Shown: positions 6,103-15,714, counted from the first letter of the stretch. The stretch is DNA of 64,000 nucleotides from Lepidodermella squamata (GCA_047495785.1 JBLDXI010000024.1:5084001-5148000), one strand, 5' to 3'. A program made the numbers and translations. Notes: generated by a model not told the origin, from the letters alone.

Positions 6103-6193
6103 GGTGCAAAATCCCTGTTGTATGCGTAAACTGTGAAGAACTCAAATTATCAACGTCATCGCACCTTCAGCAACTCTGTGCAAAAAATAGAAT

Positions 6194-6265
6194 GGGCCCG
6201 TTCGGGAATTGAACCCGAGACCTCTCGCACCCGAAGCGAGAATCATACCCCTAGACCAACGGGCC
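6194..6265 (-). tRNA. tRNA-Pro(CGG)
   Basis: As 2858-2929. Confidence 0.95.
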
Positions 6266-6345
6266 AACCTGACTTTACCCAATTGGCAACTGGCAACCAA
6301 AGACTTTATTAGAACGTCTCCAGCGTTTATGCAAAACATGCGATA

Positions 6346-6418
6346 CGCCGAGACCCGGGATCGAACCAGGGACCTTTAGATCTTCAGTCTAACGCTCTCC
6401 CAACTGAGCTATCTCGGC
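6346..6418 (-). tRNA. tRNA-Phe(GAA), G73
   Basis: As 3010-3082. Confidence 0.94.
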
Positions 6419-6515
6419 TGTTATTTACAGCAGTGCTAAAGTCGAAGCTTAACTTGTAGCTTAGCTAGGGAGCTCAATGCAGGCTGCTATGACTTTGGCA
6501 GCAAATAAAAAACTG

Positions 6516-6532
6516 CGCTCCTGGGTGGGCTC

Positions 6533-6572
<40 letters not shown>

Positions 6573-6589
6573 AATTGCGCCACAGAAGC
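6516..6589 (-). tRNA. tRNA-Asn(GTT)
   Basis: As 3171-3244; 3' flank has the extra 9 bp. Confidence 0.95.
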
Positions 6590-6772
6590 TGGCTAATCGC
6601 AGACTCGGCATCACCACTCAGCAATATGTAGCTTTTAACGCGAGCGTTGCCATGATCACGTTGTTGCCGTTACAGTTTGGCTGTAGCCGAGGTTAGATCG
6701 GCCTTCGCATAGAATATAAACAGAGCTGAACTGTCCTTCATCAATGATCCTCAGCCGCTTTAGCTCTGCCAA

Positions 6773-6858
6773 CCCGCGATAGCTCAGCTGGTAGAGCGGA
6801 GGACTGTAGATGCAACGCAGCTATCCTTAGGTCGGTGGTTCAAGTCCGCCTCGCGGGA
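6773..6858 (+). tRNA. tRNA-Tyr(GTA) with intron
   Basis: As 3428-3513. Confidence 0.95.
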
Positions 6859-6935
6859 TTGCATGGTTTTTCACTTTCGTTGGGTAGCAGCTTTTCATTC
6901 GTTCGTCAGTAAAAATGCGCTGATAGATGTGCAAA

Positions 6936-7007
6936 GGCCCGTTGGTCTAGGGGTATGATTCTCGCTTTGGGTGCGAGAGGTCTCGGGTTCAAATCCCGGA
7001 CGGGCCC
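6936..7007 (+). tRNA. tRNA-Pro(TGG)
   Basis: As 3591-3662. Confidence 0.95.
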
Positions 7008-7091
7008 AAGCTTTTTGAGCTAATAGCTGAAGCGGCAGCATTACAAAAGGTGTTTGCCATAACCTTGAGCGCATGTAATGTTATCACAGCG

Positions 7092-7162
7092 GCATCGGTG
7101 GTTCAGTGGTAGAATTCTCGCCTGCCACGCGGGAGGCCCGGGTTCGATTCCCGGCCGATGCA
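7092..7162 (+). tRNA. tRNA-Gly(GCC)
   Basis: As 3747-3817. Confidence 0.95.
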
Positions 7163-7258
7163 AGCGACCCTGTTTTTTCATATCAGCTTCGATGTGCATC
7201 AGGCAAATTATGAGCGCAGCAAAATCAAAAGCACTGACAATTCAAGACGCTACAGTCA

Positions 7259-7330
7259 TCCTTGGTAGTATAGTGGTTAGTATCCCCGCCTGTCACGCGG
7301 GAGACCAGGGTTCGATTCCCTGCCAAGGAG
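7259..7330 (+). tRNA. tRNA-Asp(GTC)
   Basis: As 3914-3985, CTACAG flank. Confidence 0.95.
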
Positions 7331-7400
7331 TCAGCTTTTTTAGTTGCGGCGCATATATTTCGAGCCAATTTTTTGAGAAAATTGCTAAAAAGTTGATTGC

Positions 7401-7473
7401 CGCCCGATGTGGGGCTCGAACCCACGACCCTGGGATTAAGAGTCCCATGCTCTACCGACTGAGCTAACCGGGC
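7401..7473 (-). tRNA. tRNA-Lys(CTT)
   Basis: As 4056-4128. Confidence 0.95.
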
Positions 7474-7552
7474 TGAGGCGCTATCAATTGCCTAAGCCGA
7501 CAATTATGAAGCAGTTGACTGCTGGCGAATGTTGACTGCCATCAAAAATACT

Positions 7553-7625
7553 CGAGGCTGCCAGGAGTCGAACCTGGAATCTTCTGATCCGTAGTCAGAC
7601 GCGTTGTCCATTGCGCCACAACCCC
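7553..7625 (-). tRNA. tRNA-Arg(ACG)
   Basis: As 4208-4280. Confidence 0.95.
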
Positions 7626-7692
7626 ATTCGGTCGAAAGAAGGCTTGCAAGCGCTAATTAGCAGGCAGGAATGGGACTGAAGTGAAAAATGCA

Positions 7693-7776
7693 TGTCAGAA
7701 GTGGGATTCGAACCCACGCCAGTAGAAACTGACTGCGACCTGAACGCAGCGCCTTGGACCGCTCGGCCATCCTGAC
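7693..7776 (-). tRNA. tRNA-Leu(CAG)
   Basis: As 4348-4431. Confidence 0.95.
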
Positions 7777-7945
7777 GAGATGGTGGAATAGATTGCTGAT
7801 ATCCTGCAGACGGCATTTTGCAAAGCTAAGATATCGCAGAGCAAGTACAGCAAACAGCAAAGTCGTATAACTGTTGCCAATATAAAACTAGCCAGCTACG
7901 CCGATCGGGGTGTATCGTTTCTTAAACTGCTGAAGAAGCACTCAA

Positions 7946-8027
7946 GTCGCTATGCCCGAGTGGTTAAGGGGTCTGACTAGAAATCAGATGCGGTCTCCGC
8001 GCGTAGGTTCAAATCCTACTGGCGACG
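7946..8027 (+). tRNA. tRNA-Ser(AGA)
   Basis: As 369-450. Confidence 0.95.
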
Positions 8028-8102
8028 ACAGTTATTTTTGCATTATAACGACTGAAACTCAGTTCTGCAGTTAGCCTCCAGAACAGTCCTCGCTTTCATC
8101 AG

Positions 8103-8174
8103 GCGTCAGTGGTGTAACGGTCAGCATGGTTGCCTTCCAAGCAGCCGATCCGGGTTCGACTCCCGGCTGACGCA
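8103..8174 (+). tRNA. tRNA-Gly(TCC)
   Basis: As 526-597. Confidence 0.95.
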
Positions 8175-8253
8175 CACGTTTTTAGCTCACACGTTTGAAA
8201 GCAATTGCTAGTGACGAGATTAAAGCTGTCCTTCCCAAAACCAGCGTTCGAGA

Positions 8254-8325
8254 GGTCCCATGGTGTAGCGGTTAGCACTCTGGACTCTGAATCCAGCGAC
8301 TCGAGTTCGATTCTCGATGGGACCT
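8254..8325 (+). tRNA. tRNA-Gln(CTG)
   Basis: As 677-748. Confidence 0.95.
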
Positions 8326-8429
8326 TGATACGTTTTTTCAAACAAACTTTCAGCTCACTCACTCTCAGCTGATGGAAACTTGCGATCGCAATATTTGTTA
8401 CCATTCAAACCTTTTCTTTCACTAGCCTA

Positions 8430-8501
8430 GGGGGCATAGCTCAGTGGTAGAGCGTCTCATTCGCATTGTGAAGGTCTCGGGTTCAATCCCCGATGCCTCC
8501 A
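8430..8501 (+). tRNA. tRNA-Ala(CGC)
   Basis: As 1749-1820. Confidence 0.95.
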
Positions 8502-8588
8502 GTTGGCAATTTTTTCGCGTAACCTCTCGAAGATTAGTTGCTATATCGGTGAAAGTGACCAGAAATTACGCTAAAAATGTGAAAATAG

Positions 8589-8672
8589 TGTCAGAAGTGG
8601 GGTTCGAACCCACGCCCTCTTTCGAGGACCAGATCTTGAGTCTGGCGCCTTAGACCGCTCGGCCATCCTGAC
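8589..8672 (-). tRNA. tRNA-Leu(CAA)
   Basis: As 1908-1991. Confidence 0.95.
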
Positions 8673-8772
8673 CAGATGTAGCTACTCTGGGAAATTGTTG
8701 TAATCCATCCGAAAATATGAGAACTTTGGCCGTTTAAAGGGCGAGCGCATTGCATTGCCGCATCTATCGATA

Positions 8773-8837
8773 GGCGAAATGGCTATCGCGTCGGACTTCG
8801 GATCCGAAGATTGTGGGTTCGAGTCCCATCAGCGTCG
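8773..8837 (+). pseudogene. tRNA-Arg(TCG), 8-nt deletion
   Basis: Same deletion as 2092-2156. Confidence 0.85.
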
Positions 8838-8927
8838 GCTCTATTTTTGCTGGCCTTTTCTTTCGGCTGAGCTGTTATCATAGCAACAGAATTATCACTT
8901 GTCAAGCTGTCAAGAATAATCACAAGG

Positions 8928-9000
8928 GCCTTCCTAGCTCAGTCGGTAGAGCATGTGACTTTTAATCACAGGGTCGGGGGTTCGAGTCCCCCGGAGGGCG
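8928..9000 (+). tRNA. tRNA-Lys(TTT)
   Basis: As 2247-2319. Confidence 0.95.
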
Positions 9001-9067
9001 CAATATTTTTACCCAGGGTAACATGTTTATGGCATCGACCGGCTGCTAAGAAGACGAAGATCTCGAA

Positions 9068-9140
9068 GGGGGATTAGCTCAAATGGTAGAGCGCTCGCTT
9101 AGCATGCGAGAGGTAACGGGATCGACGCCCGTATCCTCCA
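9068..9140 (+). tRNA. tRNA-Ala(AGC)
   Basis: As 2387-2459. Confidence 0.95.
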
Positions 9141-9213
9141 TATACTTTTTTCGGCAAGATAAAAAAGGCTGAAATGAGGAGACTGCGCTTGCGAAAATAA
9201 AGCAGTCAACCGC

Positions 9214-9285
9214 GGCTCAGTAGCTTAGTGGTAGAGCGTCTGCCTAGTAAGATGAAGATCGAGGGTTCGATCCCCCCCTGAGCCT
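9214..9285 (+). tRNA. tRNA-Thr(AGT), mismatched allele
   Basis: GATGA stem, as 2533-2604. Confidence 0.7.
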
Positions 9286-9375
9286 GGTCTTGACACTTTT
9301 TGCAGCATTCGGAGGTCTTCCGTCCCTTTTATATAGCCATTTCATTCAGGATCAAAATTGGAAAGGCTAAAAGTG

Positions 9376-9447
9376 TTCCCTGACCGGGAATCGAACCCGG
9401 GCCGCCGCGGTGAAAGCGCGGAATCCTAACCACTAGACCATCAGGGA
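9376..9447 (-). tRNA. tRNA-Glu(TTC)
   Basis: As 2695-2766. Confidence 0.95.
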
Positions 9448-9538
9448 GGTGCAAAATCCCTGTTGTATGCGTAAACTGTGAAGAACTCAAATTATCAACG
9501 TCATCGCACCTTCAGCAACTCTGTGCAAAAAATAGAAT

Positions 9539-9610
9539 GGGCCCGTTCGGGAATTGAACCCGAGACCTCTCGCACCCGAAGCGAGAATCATACCCCTAGA
9601 CCAACGGGCC
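9539..9610 (-). tRNA. tRNA-Pro(CGG)
   Basis: As 2858-2929. Confidence 0.95.
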
Positions 9611-9690
9611 AACCTGACTTTACCCAATTGGCAACTGGCAACCAAAGACTTTATTAGAACGTCTCCAGCGTTTATGCAAAACATGCGATA

Positions 9691-9763
9691 CGCCGAGACC
9701 CGGGATCGAACCAGGGACCTTTAGATCTTCAGTCTAACGCTCTCCCAACTGAGCTATCTCGGC
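9691..9763 (-). tRNA. tRNA-Phe(GAA), G73
   Basis: As 3010-3082. Confidence 0.94.
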
Positions 9764-9851
9764 TGTTATTTACAGCAGTGCTAAAGTCGAAGCTTAACTT
9801 GTAGCTTAGCTAGGGAGCTCAATGCAGACTTTGGCAGCAAATAAAAAACTG

Positions 9852-9868
9852 CGCTCCTGGGTGGGCTC

Positions 9869-9908
<40 letters not shown>

Positions 9909-9925
9909 AATTGCGCCACAGAAGC
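9852..9925 (-). tRNA. tRNA-Asn(GTT)
   Basis: As 3171-3244, short flank. Confidence 0.95.
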
Positions 9926-10108
9926 TGGCTAATCGCAGACTCGGCATCACCACTCAGCAATATGTAGCTTTTAACGCGAGCGTTGCCATGATCACGTTGT
10001 TGCCGTTACAGTTTGGCTGTAGCCGAGGTTAGATCGGCCTTCGCATAGAATATAAACAGAGCTGAACTGTCCTTCATCAATGATCCTCAGCCGCTTTAGC
10101 TCTGCCAA

Positions 10109-10194
10109 CCCGCGATAGCTCAGCTGGTAGAGCGGAGGACTGTAGATGCAACGCAGCTATCCTTAGGTCGGTGGTTCAAGTCCGCCTCGCGGGA
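10109..10194 (+). tRNA. tRNA-Tyr(GTA) with intron
   Basis: As 3428-3513. Confidence 0.95.
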
Positions 10195-10271
10195 TTGCAT
10201 GGTTTTTCACTTTCGTTGGGTAGCAGCTTTTCATTCGTTCGTCAGTAAAAATGCGCTGATAGATGTGCAAA

Positions 10272-10343
10272 GGCCCGTTGGTCTAGGGGTATGATTCTCG
10301 CTTTGGGTGCGAGAGGTCTCGGGTTCAAATCCCGGACGGGCCC
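10272..10343 (+). tRNA. tRNA-Pro(TGG)
   Basis: As 3591-3662. Confidence 0.95.
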
Positions 10344-10427
10344 AAGCTTTTTGAGCTAATAGCTGAAGCGGCAGCATTACAAAAGGTGTTTGCCATAACC
10401 TTGAGCGCATGTAATGTTATCACAGCG

Positions 10428-10498
10428 GCATCGGTGGTTCAGTGGTAGAATTCTCGCCTGCCACGCGGGAGGCCCGGGTTCGATTCCCGGCCGATGCA
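10428..10498 (+). tRNA. tRNA-Gly(GCC)
   Basis: As 3747-3817. Confidence 0.95.
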
Positions 10499-10594
10499 AG
10501 CGACCCTGTTTTTTCATATCAGCTTCGATGTGCATCAGGCAAATTATGAGCGCAGCAAAATCAAAAGCACTGACAATTCAAGACGCTTCAGTCA

Positions 10595-10666
10595 TCCTTG
10601 GTAGTATAGTGGTTAGTATCCCCGCCTGTCACGCGGGAGACCAGGGTTCCATTCCCTGCCAAGGAG
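10595..10666 (+). tRNA. tRNA-Asp(GTC), C57 variant
   Basis: As 3914-3985 except C at 10650: T-loop TTCCATT instead of TTCGATT. Base 57 is normally a purine, stacked between the D and T loops, and is part of the B box, so both folding and Pol III promoter strength may suffer. Only copy with this change. Confidence 0.8.
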
Positions 10667-10736
10667 TCAGCTTTTTTAGTTGCGGCGCATAGGTTTCGAG
10701 CCAATTTTTTGAGAAAATTGCTAACAAGTTGATTGC

Positions 10737-10809
10737 CGCCCGATGTGGGGCTCGAACCCACGACCCTGGGATTAAGAGTCCCATGCTCTACCGACTGAGC
10801 TAACCGGGC
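10737..10809 (-). tRNA. tRNA-Lys(CTT)
   Basis: As 4056-4128; its terminator tract reads AACAA (plus strand) instead of five A, i.e. the T5 run is broken. Confidence 0.93.
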
Positions 10810-10888
10810 TGAGGCGCTATCAATTGCCTAAGCCGACAATTATGAAGCAGTTGACTGCTGGCGAATGTTGACTGCCATCAAAAATACT

Positions 10889-10961
10889 CGAGGCTGCCAG
10901 GAGTCGAACCTGGAATCTTCTGATCCGTAGTCAGACGCGTTGTCCATTGCGCCACAACCCC
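10889..10961 (-). tRNA. tRNA-Arg(ACG)
   Basis: As 4208-4280. Confidence 0.95.
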
Positions 10962-11028
10962 ATTCGGTCGAAAGAAGGCTTGCAAGCGCTAATTAGCAGG
11001 CAGGAATGGGACTGAAGTGAAAAATGCA

Positions 11029-11112
11029 TGTCAGAAGTGGGATTCGAACCCACGCCAGTAGAAACTGACTGCGACCTGAACGCAGCGCCTTGGACCGCTC
11101 GGCCATCCTGAC
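11029..11112 (-). tRNA. tRNA-Leu(CAG)
   Basis: As 4348-4431. Confidence 0.95.
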
Positions 11113-11281
11113 GAGATGGTGGAATAGATTGCTGATATCCTGCAGACGGCATTTTGCAAAGCTAAGATATCGCAGAGCAAGTACAGCAAACAGCAAAGTC
11201 GTATAACTGTTGCCAATATAAAACTAGCCAGCTACGCCGATCGGGGTGTATCGTTTCTTAAACTGCTGAAGAAGCACTCAA

Positions 11282-11363
11282 GTCGCTATGCCCGAGTGGT
11301 TAAGGGGTCTGACTAGAAATCAGATGCGGTCTCCGCGCGTAGGTTCAAATCCTACTGGCGACG
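11282..11363 (+). tRNA. tRNA-Ser(AGA)
   Basis: As 369-450. Confidence 0.95.
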
Positions 11364-11438
11364 ACAGTTATTTTTGCATTATAACGACTGAAACTCAGTT
11401 CTGCAGTTAGCCTCCAGAACAGTCCTCGCTTTCATCAG

Positions 11439-11510
11439 GCGTCAGTGGTGTAACGGTCAGCATGGTTGCCTTCCAAGCAGCCGATCCGGGTTCGACTCCC
11501 GGCTGACGCA
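11439..11510 (+). tRNA. tRNA-Gly(TCC)
   Basis: As 526-597. Confidence 0.95.
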
Positions 11511-11589
11511 CACGTTTTTAGCTCACACGTTTGAAAGCAATTGCTAGTGACGAGATTAAAGCTGTCCTTCCCAAAACCAGCGTTCGAGA

Positions 11590-11661
11590 GGTCCCATGGT
11601 GTAGCGGTTAGCACTCTGGACTCTGAATCCAGCGACTCGAGTTCGATTCTCGATGGGACCT
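11590..11661 (+). tRNA. tRNA-Gln(CTG)
   Basis: As 677-748. Confidence 0.95.
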
Positions 11662-11765
11662 TGATACGTTTTTTCAAACAAACTTTCAGCTCACTCACTC
11701 TCAGCTGATGGAAACTTGCGATCGCAATATTTGTTACCATTCAAACCTTTTCTTTCACTAGCCTA

Positions 11766-11837
11766 GGGGGCATAGCTCAGTGGTAGAGCGTCTCATTCGC
11801 ATTGTGAAGGTCTCGGGTTCAATCCCCGATGCCTCCA
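11766..11837 (+). tRNA. tRNA-Ala(CGC)
   Basis: As 1749-1820. Confidence 0.95.
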
Positions 11838-11924
11838 GTTGGCAATTTTTTCGCGTAACCTCTCGAAGATTAGTTGCTATATCGGTGAAAGTGACCAGAA
11901 ATTACGCTAAAAATGTGAAAATAG

Positions 11925-12008
11925 TGTCAGAAGTGGGGTTCGAACCCACGCCAGTAGAAACTGACTGCGACCTGAACGCAGCGCCTTGGACCGCTCGGCC
12001 ATCCTGAC
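11925..12008 (-). tRNA. tRNA-Leu(CAG), chimeric 3' end
   Basis: As 116-199. Confidence 0.95.
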
Positions 12009-12177
12009 GAGATGGTGGAATAGATTGCTGATATCCTGCAGACGGCATTTTGCAAAGCTAAGATATCGCAGAGCAAGTACAGCAAACAGCAAAGTCGTAT
12101 AACTGTTGCCAATATAAAACTAGCCAGCTACGCCGATCGGGGTGTATCGTTTCTTAAACTGCTGAAGAAGCACTCAA

Positions 12178-12259
12178 GTCGCTATGCCCGAGTGGTTAAG
12201 GGGTCTGACTAGAAATCAGATGCGGTCTCCGCGCGTAGGTTCAAATCCTACTGGCGACG
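12178..12259 (+). tRNA. tRNA-Ser(AGA)
   Basis: As 369-450. Confidence 0.95.
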
Positions 12260-12334
12260 ACAGTTATTTTTGCATTATAACGACTGAAACTCAGTTCTGC
12301 AGTTAGCCTCCAGAACAGTCCTCGCTTTCATCAG

Positions 12335-12406
12335 GCGTCAGTGGTGTAACGGTCAGCATGGTTGCCTTCCAAGCAGCCGATCCGGGTTCGACTCCCGGCT
12401 GACGCA
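12335..12406 (+). tRNA. tRNA-Gly(TCC)
   Basis: As 526-597. Confidence 0.95.
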
Positions 12407-12485
12407 CACGTTTTTAGCTCACACGTTTGAAAGCAATTGCTAGTGACGAGATTAAAGCTGTCCTTCCCAAAACCAGCGTTCGAGA

Positions 12486-12557
12486 GGTCCCATGGTGTAG
12501 CGGTTAGCACTCTGGACTCTGAATCCAGCGACTCGAGTTCGATTCTCGATGGGACCT
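12486..12557 (+). tRNA. tRNA-Gln(CTG)
   Basis: As 677-748. Confidence 0.95.
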
Positions 12558-12661
12558 TGATACGTTTTTTCAAACAAACTTTCAGCTCACTCACTCTCAG
12601 CTGATGGAAACTTGCGATCGCAATATTTGTTACCATTCAAACCTTTTCTTTCACTAGCCTA

Positions 12662-12733
12662 GGGGGCATAGCTCAGTGGTAGAGCGTCTCATTCGCATTG
12701 TGAAGGTCTCGGGTTCAATCCCCGATGCCTCCA
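12662..12733 (+). tRNA. tRNA-Ala(CGC)
   Basis: As 1749-1820. Confidence 0.95.
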
Positions 12734-12820
12734 GTTGGCAATTTTTTCGCGTAACCTCTCGAAGATTAGTTGCTATATCGGTGAAAGTGACCAGAAATTA
12801 CGCTAAAAATGTGAAAATAG

Positions 12821-12904
12821 TGTCAGAAGTGGGGTTCGAACCCACGCCAGTAGAAACTGACTGCGACCTGAACGCAGCGCCTTGGACCGCTCGGCCATCC
12901 TGAC
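12821..12904 (-). tRNA. tRNA-Leu(CAG), chimeric 3' end
   Basis: As 116-199. Confidence 0.95.
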
Positions 12905-13073
12905 GAGATGGTGGAATAGATTGCTGATATCCTGCAGACGGCATTTTGCAAAGCTAAGATATCGCAGAGCAAGTACAGCAAACAGCAAAGTCGTATAACT
13001 GTTGCCAATATAAAACTAGCCAGCTACGCCGATCGGGGTGTATCGTTTCTTAAACTGCTGAAGAAGCACTCAA

Positions 13074-13155
13074 GTCGCTATGCCCGAGTGGTTAAGGGGT
13101 CTGACTAGAAATCAGATGCGGTCTCCGCGCGTAGGTTCAAATCCTACTGGCGACG
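13074..13155 (+). tRNA. tRNA-Ser(AGA)
   Basis: As 369-450. Confidence 0.95.
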
Positions 13156-13230
13156 ACAGTTATTTTTGCATTATAACGACTGAAACTCAGTTCTGCAGTT
13201 AGCCTCCAGAACAGTCCTCGCTTTCATCAG

Positions 13231-13302
13231 GCGTCAGTGGTGTAACGGTCAGCATGGTTGCCTTCCAAGCAGCCGATCCGGGTTCGACTCCCGGCTGACG
13301 CA
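13231..13302 (+). tRNA. tRNA-Gly(TCC)
   Basis: As 526-597. Confidence 0.95.
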
Positions 13303-13381
13303 CACGTTTTTAGCTCACACGTTTGAAAGCAATTGCTAGTGACGAGATTAAAGCTGTCCTTCCCAAAACCAGCGTTCGAGA

Positions 13382-13453
13382 GGTCCCATGGTGTAGCGGT
13401 TAGCACTCTGGACTCTGAATCCAGCGACTCGAGTTCGATTCTCGATGGGACCT
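13382..13453 (+). tRNA. tRNA-Gln(CTG)
   Basis: As 677-748. Confidence 0.95.
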
Positions 13454-13557
13454 TGATACGTTTTTTCAAACAAACTTTCAGCTCACTCACTCTCAGCTGA
13501 TGGAAACTTGCGATCGCAATATTTGTTACCATTCAAACCTTTTCTTTCACTAGCCTA

Positions 13558-13629
13558 GGGGGCATAGCTCAGTGGTAGAGCGTCTCATTCGCATTGTGAA
13601 GGTCTCGGGTTCAATCCCCGATGCCTCCA
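13558..13629 (+). tRNA. tRNA-Ala(CGC)
   Basis: As 1749-1820. Confidence 0.95.
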
Positions 13630-13716
13630 GTTGGCAATTTTTTCGCGTAACCTCTCGAAGATTAGTTGCTATATCGGTGAAAGTGACCAGAAATTACGCT
13701 AAAAATGTGAAAATAG

Positions 13717-13800
13717 TGTCAGAAGTGGGGTTCGAACCCACGCCAGTAGAAACTGACTGCGACCTGAACGCAGCGCCTTGGACCGCTCGGCCATCCTGAC
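13717..13800 (-). tRNA. tRNA-Leu(CAG), chimeric 3' end
   Basis: As 116-199. Confidence 0.95.
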
Positions 13801-13969
13801 GAGATGGTGGAATAGATTGCTGATATCCTGCAGACGGCATTTTGCAAAGCTAAGATATCGCAGAGCAAGTACAGCAAACAGCAAAGTCGTATAACTGTTG
13901 CCAATATAAAACTAGCCAGCTACGCCGATCGGGGTGTATCGTTTCTTAAACTGCTGAAGAAGCACTCAA

Positions 13970-14051
13970 GTCGCTATGCCCGAGTGGTTAAGGGGTCTGA
14001 CTAGAAATCAGATGCGGTCTCCGCGCGTAGGTTCAAATCCTACTGGCGACG
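13970..14051 (+). tRNA. tRNA-Ser(AGA)
   Basis: As 369-450. Confidence 0.95.
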
Positions 14052-14126
14052 ACAGTTATTTTTGCATTATAACGACTGAAACTCAGTTCTGCAGTTAGCC
14101 TCCAGAACAGTCCTCGCTTTCATCAG

Positions 14127-14198
14127 GCGTCAGTGGTGTAACGGTCAGCATGGTTGCCTTCCAAGCAGCCGATCCGGGTTCGACTCCCGGCTGACGCA
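14127..14198 (+). tRNA. tRNA-Gly(TCC)
   Basis: As 526-597. Confidence 0.95.
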
Positions 14199-14277
14199 CA
14201 CGTTTTTAGCTCACACGTTTGAAAGCAATTGCTAGTGACGAGATTAAAGCTGTCCTTCCCAAAACCAGCGTTCGAGA

Positions 14278-14349
14278 GGTCCCATGGTGTAGCGGTTAGC
14301 ACTCTGGACTCTGAATCCAGCGACTCGAGTTCGATTCTCGATGGGACCT
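14278..14349 (+). tRNA. tRNA-Gln(CTG)
   Basis: As 677-748. Confidence 0.95.
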
Positions 14350-14453
14350 TGATACGTTTTTTCAAACAAACTTTCAGCTCACTCACTCTCAGCTGATGGA
14401 AACTTGCGATCGCAATATTTGTTACCATTCAAACCTTTTCTTTCACTAGCCTA

Positions 14454-14525
14454 GGGGGCATAGCTCAGTGGTAGAGCGTCTCATTCGCATTGTGAAGGTC
14501 TCGGGTTCAATCCCCGATGCCTCCA
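14454..14525 (+). tRNA. tRNA-Ala(CGC)
   Basis: As 1749-1820. Confidence 0.95.
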
Positions 14526-14612
14526 GTTGGCAATTTTTTCGCGTAACCTCTCGAAGATTAGTTGCTATATCGGTGAAAGTGACCAGAAATTACGCTAAAA
14601 ATGTGAAAATAG

Positions 14613-14696
14613 TGTCAGAAGTGGGGTTCGAACCCACGCCCTCTTTCGAGGACCAGATCTTGAGTCTGGCGCCTTAGACCGCTCGGCCATCCTGAC
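14613..14696 (-). tRNA. tRNA-Leu(CAA)
   Basis: As 1908-1991. Confidence 0.95.
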
Positions 14697-14796
14697 CAGA
14701 TGTAGCTACTCTGGGAAATTGTTGTAATCCATCCGAAAATATGAGAACTTTGGCCGTTTAAAGGGCGAGCGCATTGCATTGCCGCATCTATCGATA

Positions 14797-14861
14797 GGCG
14801 AAATGGCTATCGCGTCGGACTTCGGATCCGAAGATTGTGGGTTCGAGTCCCATCAGCGTCG
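14797..14861 (+). pseudogene. tRNA-Arg(TCG), 8-nt deletion
   Basis: Same deletion as 2092-2156. Confidence 0.85.
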
Positions 14862-14951
14862 GCTCTATTTTTGCTGGCCTTTTCTTTCGGCTGAGCTGTT
14901 ATCATAGCAACAGAATTATCACTTGTCAAGCTGTCAAGAATAATCACAAGG

Positions 14952-15024
14952 GCCTTCCTAGCTCAGTCGGTAGAGCATGTGACTTTTAATCACAGGGTCG
15001 GGGGTTCGAGTCCCCCGGAGGGCG
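14952..15024 (+). tRNA. tRNA-Lys(TTT)
   Basis: As 2247-2319. Confidence 0.95.
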
Positions 15025-15091
15025 CAATATTTTTACCCAGGGTAACATGTTTATGGCATCGACCGGCTGCTAAGAAGACGAAGATCTCGAA

Positions 15092-15164
15092 GGGGGATTA
15101 GCTCAAATGGTAGAGCGCTCGCTTAGCATGCGAGAGGTAACGGGATCGACGCCCGTATCCTCCA
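15092..15164 (+). tRNA. tRNA-Ala(AGC)
   Basis: As 2387-2459. Confidence 0.95.
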
Positions 15165-15237
15165 TATACTTTTTTCGGCAAGATAAAAAAGGCTGAAATG
15201 AGGAGACTGCGCTTGCGAAAATAAAGCAGTCAACCGC

Positions 15238-15309
15238 GGCTCAGTAGCTTAGTGGTAGAGCGTCTGCCTAGTAAGCAGAAGATCGAGGGTTCGATCCCCC
15301 CCTGAGCCT
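15238..15309 (+). tRNA. tRNA-Thr(AGT), paired allele
   Basis: Decodes ACU/ACC/ACA (A34 presumably inosine). Anticodon stem TCTGC pairs fully with GCAGA around loop CTAGTAA; acceptor GGCTCAG with CTGAGCC, T73. The A50-C64 T-stem mismatch is shared with the other allele. This is likely the ancestral, functional form, since the alternative (2533-2604) only adds mismatches. Confidence 0.93.
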
Positions 15310-15399
15310 GGTCTTGACACTTTTTGCAGCATTCGGAGGTCTTCCGTCCCTTTTATATAGCCATTTCATTCAGGATCAAAATTGGAAAGGCTAAAAGTG

Positions 15400-15471
15400 T
15401 TCCCTGACCGGGAATCGAACCCGGGCCGCCGCGGTGAAAGCGCGGAATCCTAACCACTAGACCATCAGGGA
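15400..15471 (-). tRNA. tRNA-Glu(TTC)
   Basis: As 2695-2766. Confidence 0.95.
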
Positions 15472-15562
15472 GGTGCAAAATCCCTGTTGTATGCGTAAAC
15501 TGTGAAGAACTCAAATTATCAACGTCATCGCACCTTCAGCAACTCTGTGCAAAAAATAGAAT

Positions 15563-15634
15563 GGGCCCGTTCGGGAATTGAACCCGAGACCTCTCGCACC
15601 CGAAGCGAGAATCATACCCCTAGACCAACGGGCC
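15563..15634 (-). tRNA. tRNA-Pro(CGG)
   Basis: As 2858-2929. Confidence 0.95.
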
Positions 15635-15714
15635 AACCTGACTTTACCCAATTGGCAACTGGCAACCAAAGACTTTATTAGAACGTCTCCAGCGTTTATG
15701 CAAAACATGCGATA

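Larger units (their letters stand above)
4348..7692. repeat. 20-gene unit, 3345 bp form
   Basis: Commonest unit length. Arg(TCG) broken, Thr mismatched. Has the extra 9 bp before Asn. Confidence 0.95.
7693..11028. repeat. 20-gene unit, 3336 bp form
   Basis: Short form (no 9 bp before Asn). Arg(TCG) broken, Thr mismatched, Asp with a T-loop change. Confidence 0.95.
11029..11924. repeat. 896-bp subunit
   Basis: First of four in a row; begins with Leu(CAG) in its own flank and ends at a chimeric Leu gene. Confidence 0.95.
11925..12820. repeat. 896-bp subunit
   Basis: Second of the run of four. Confidence 0.95.
12821..13716. repeat. 896-bp subunit
   Basis: Third of the run of four. Confidence 0.95.
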
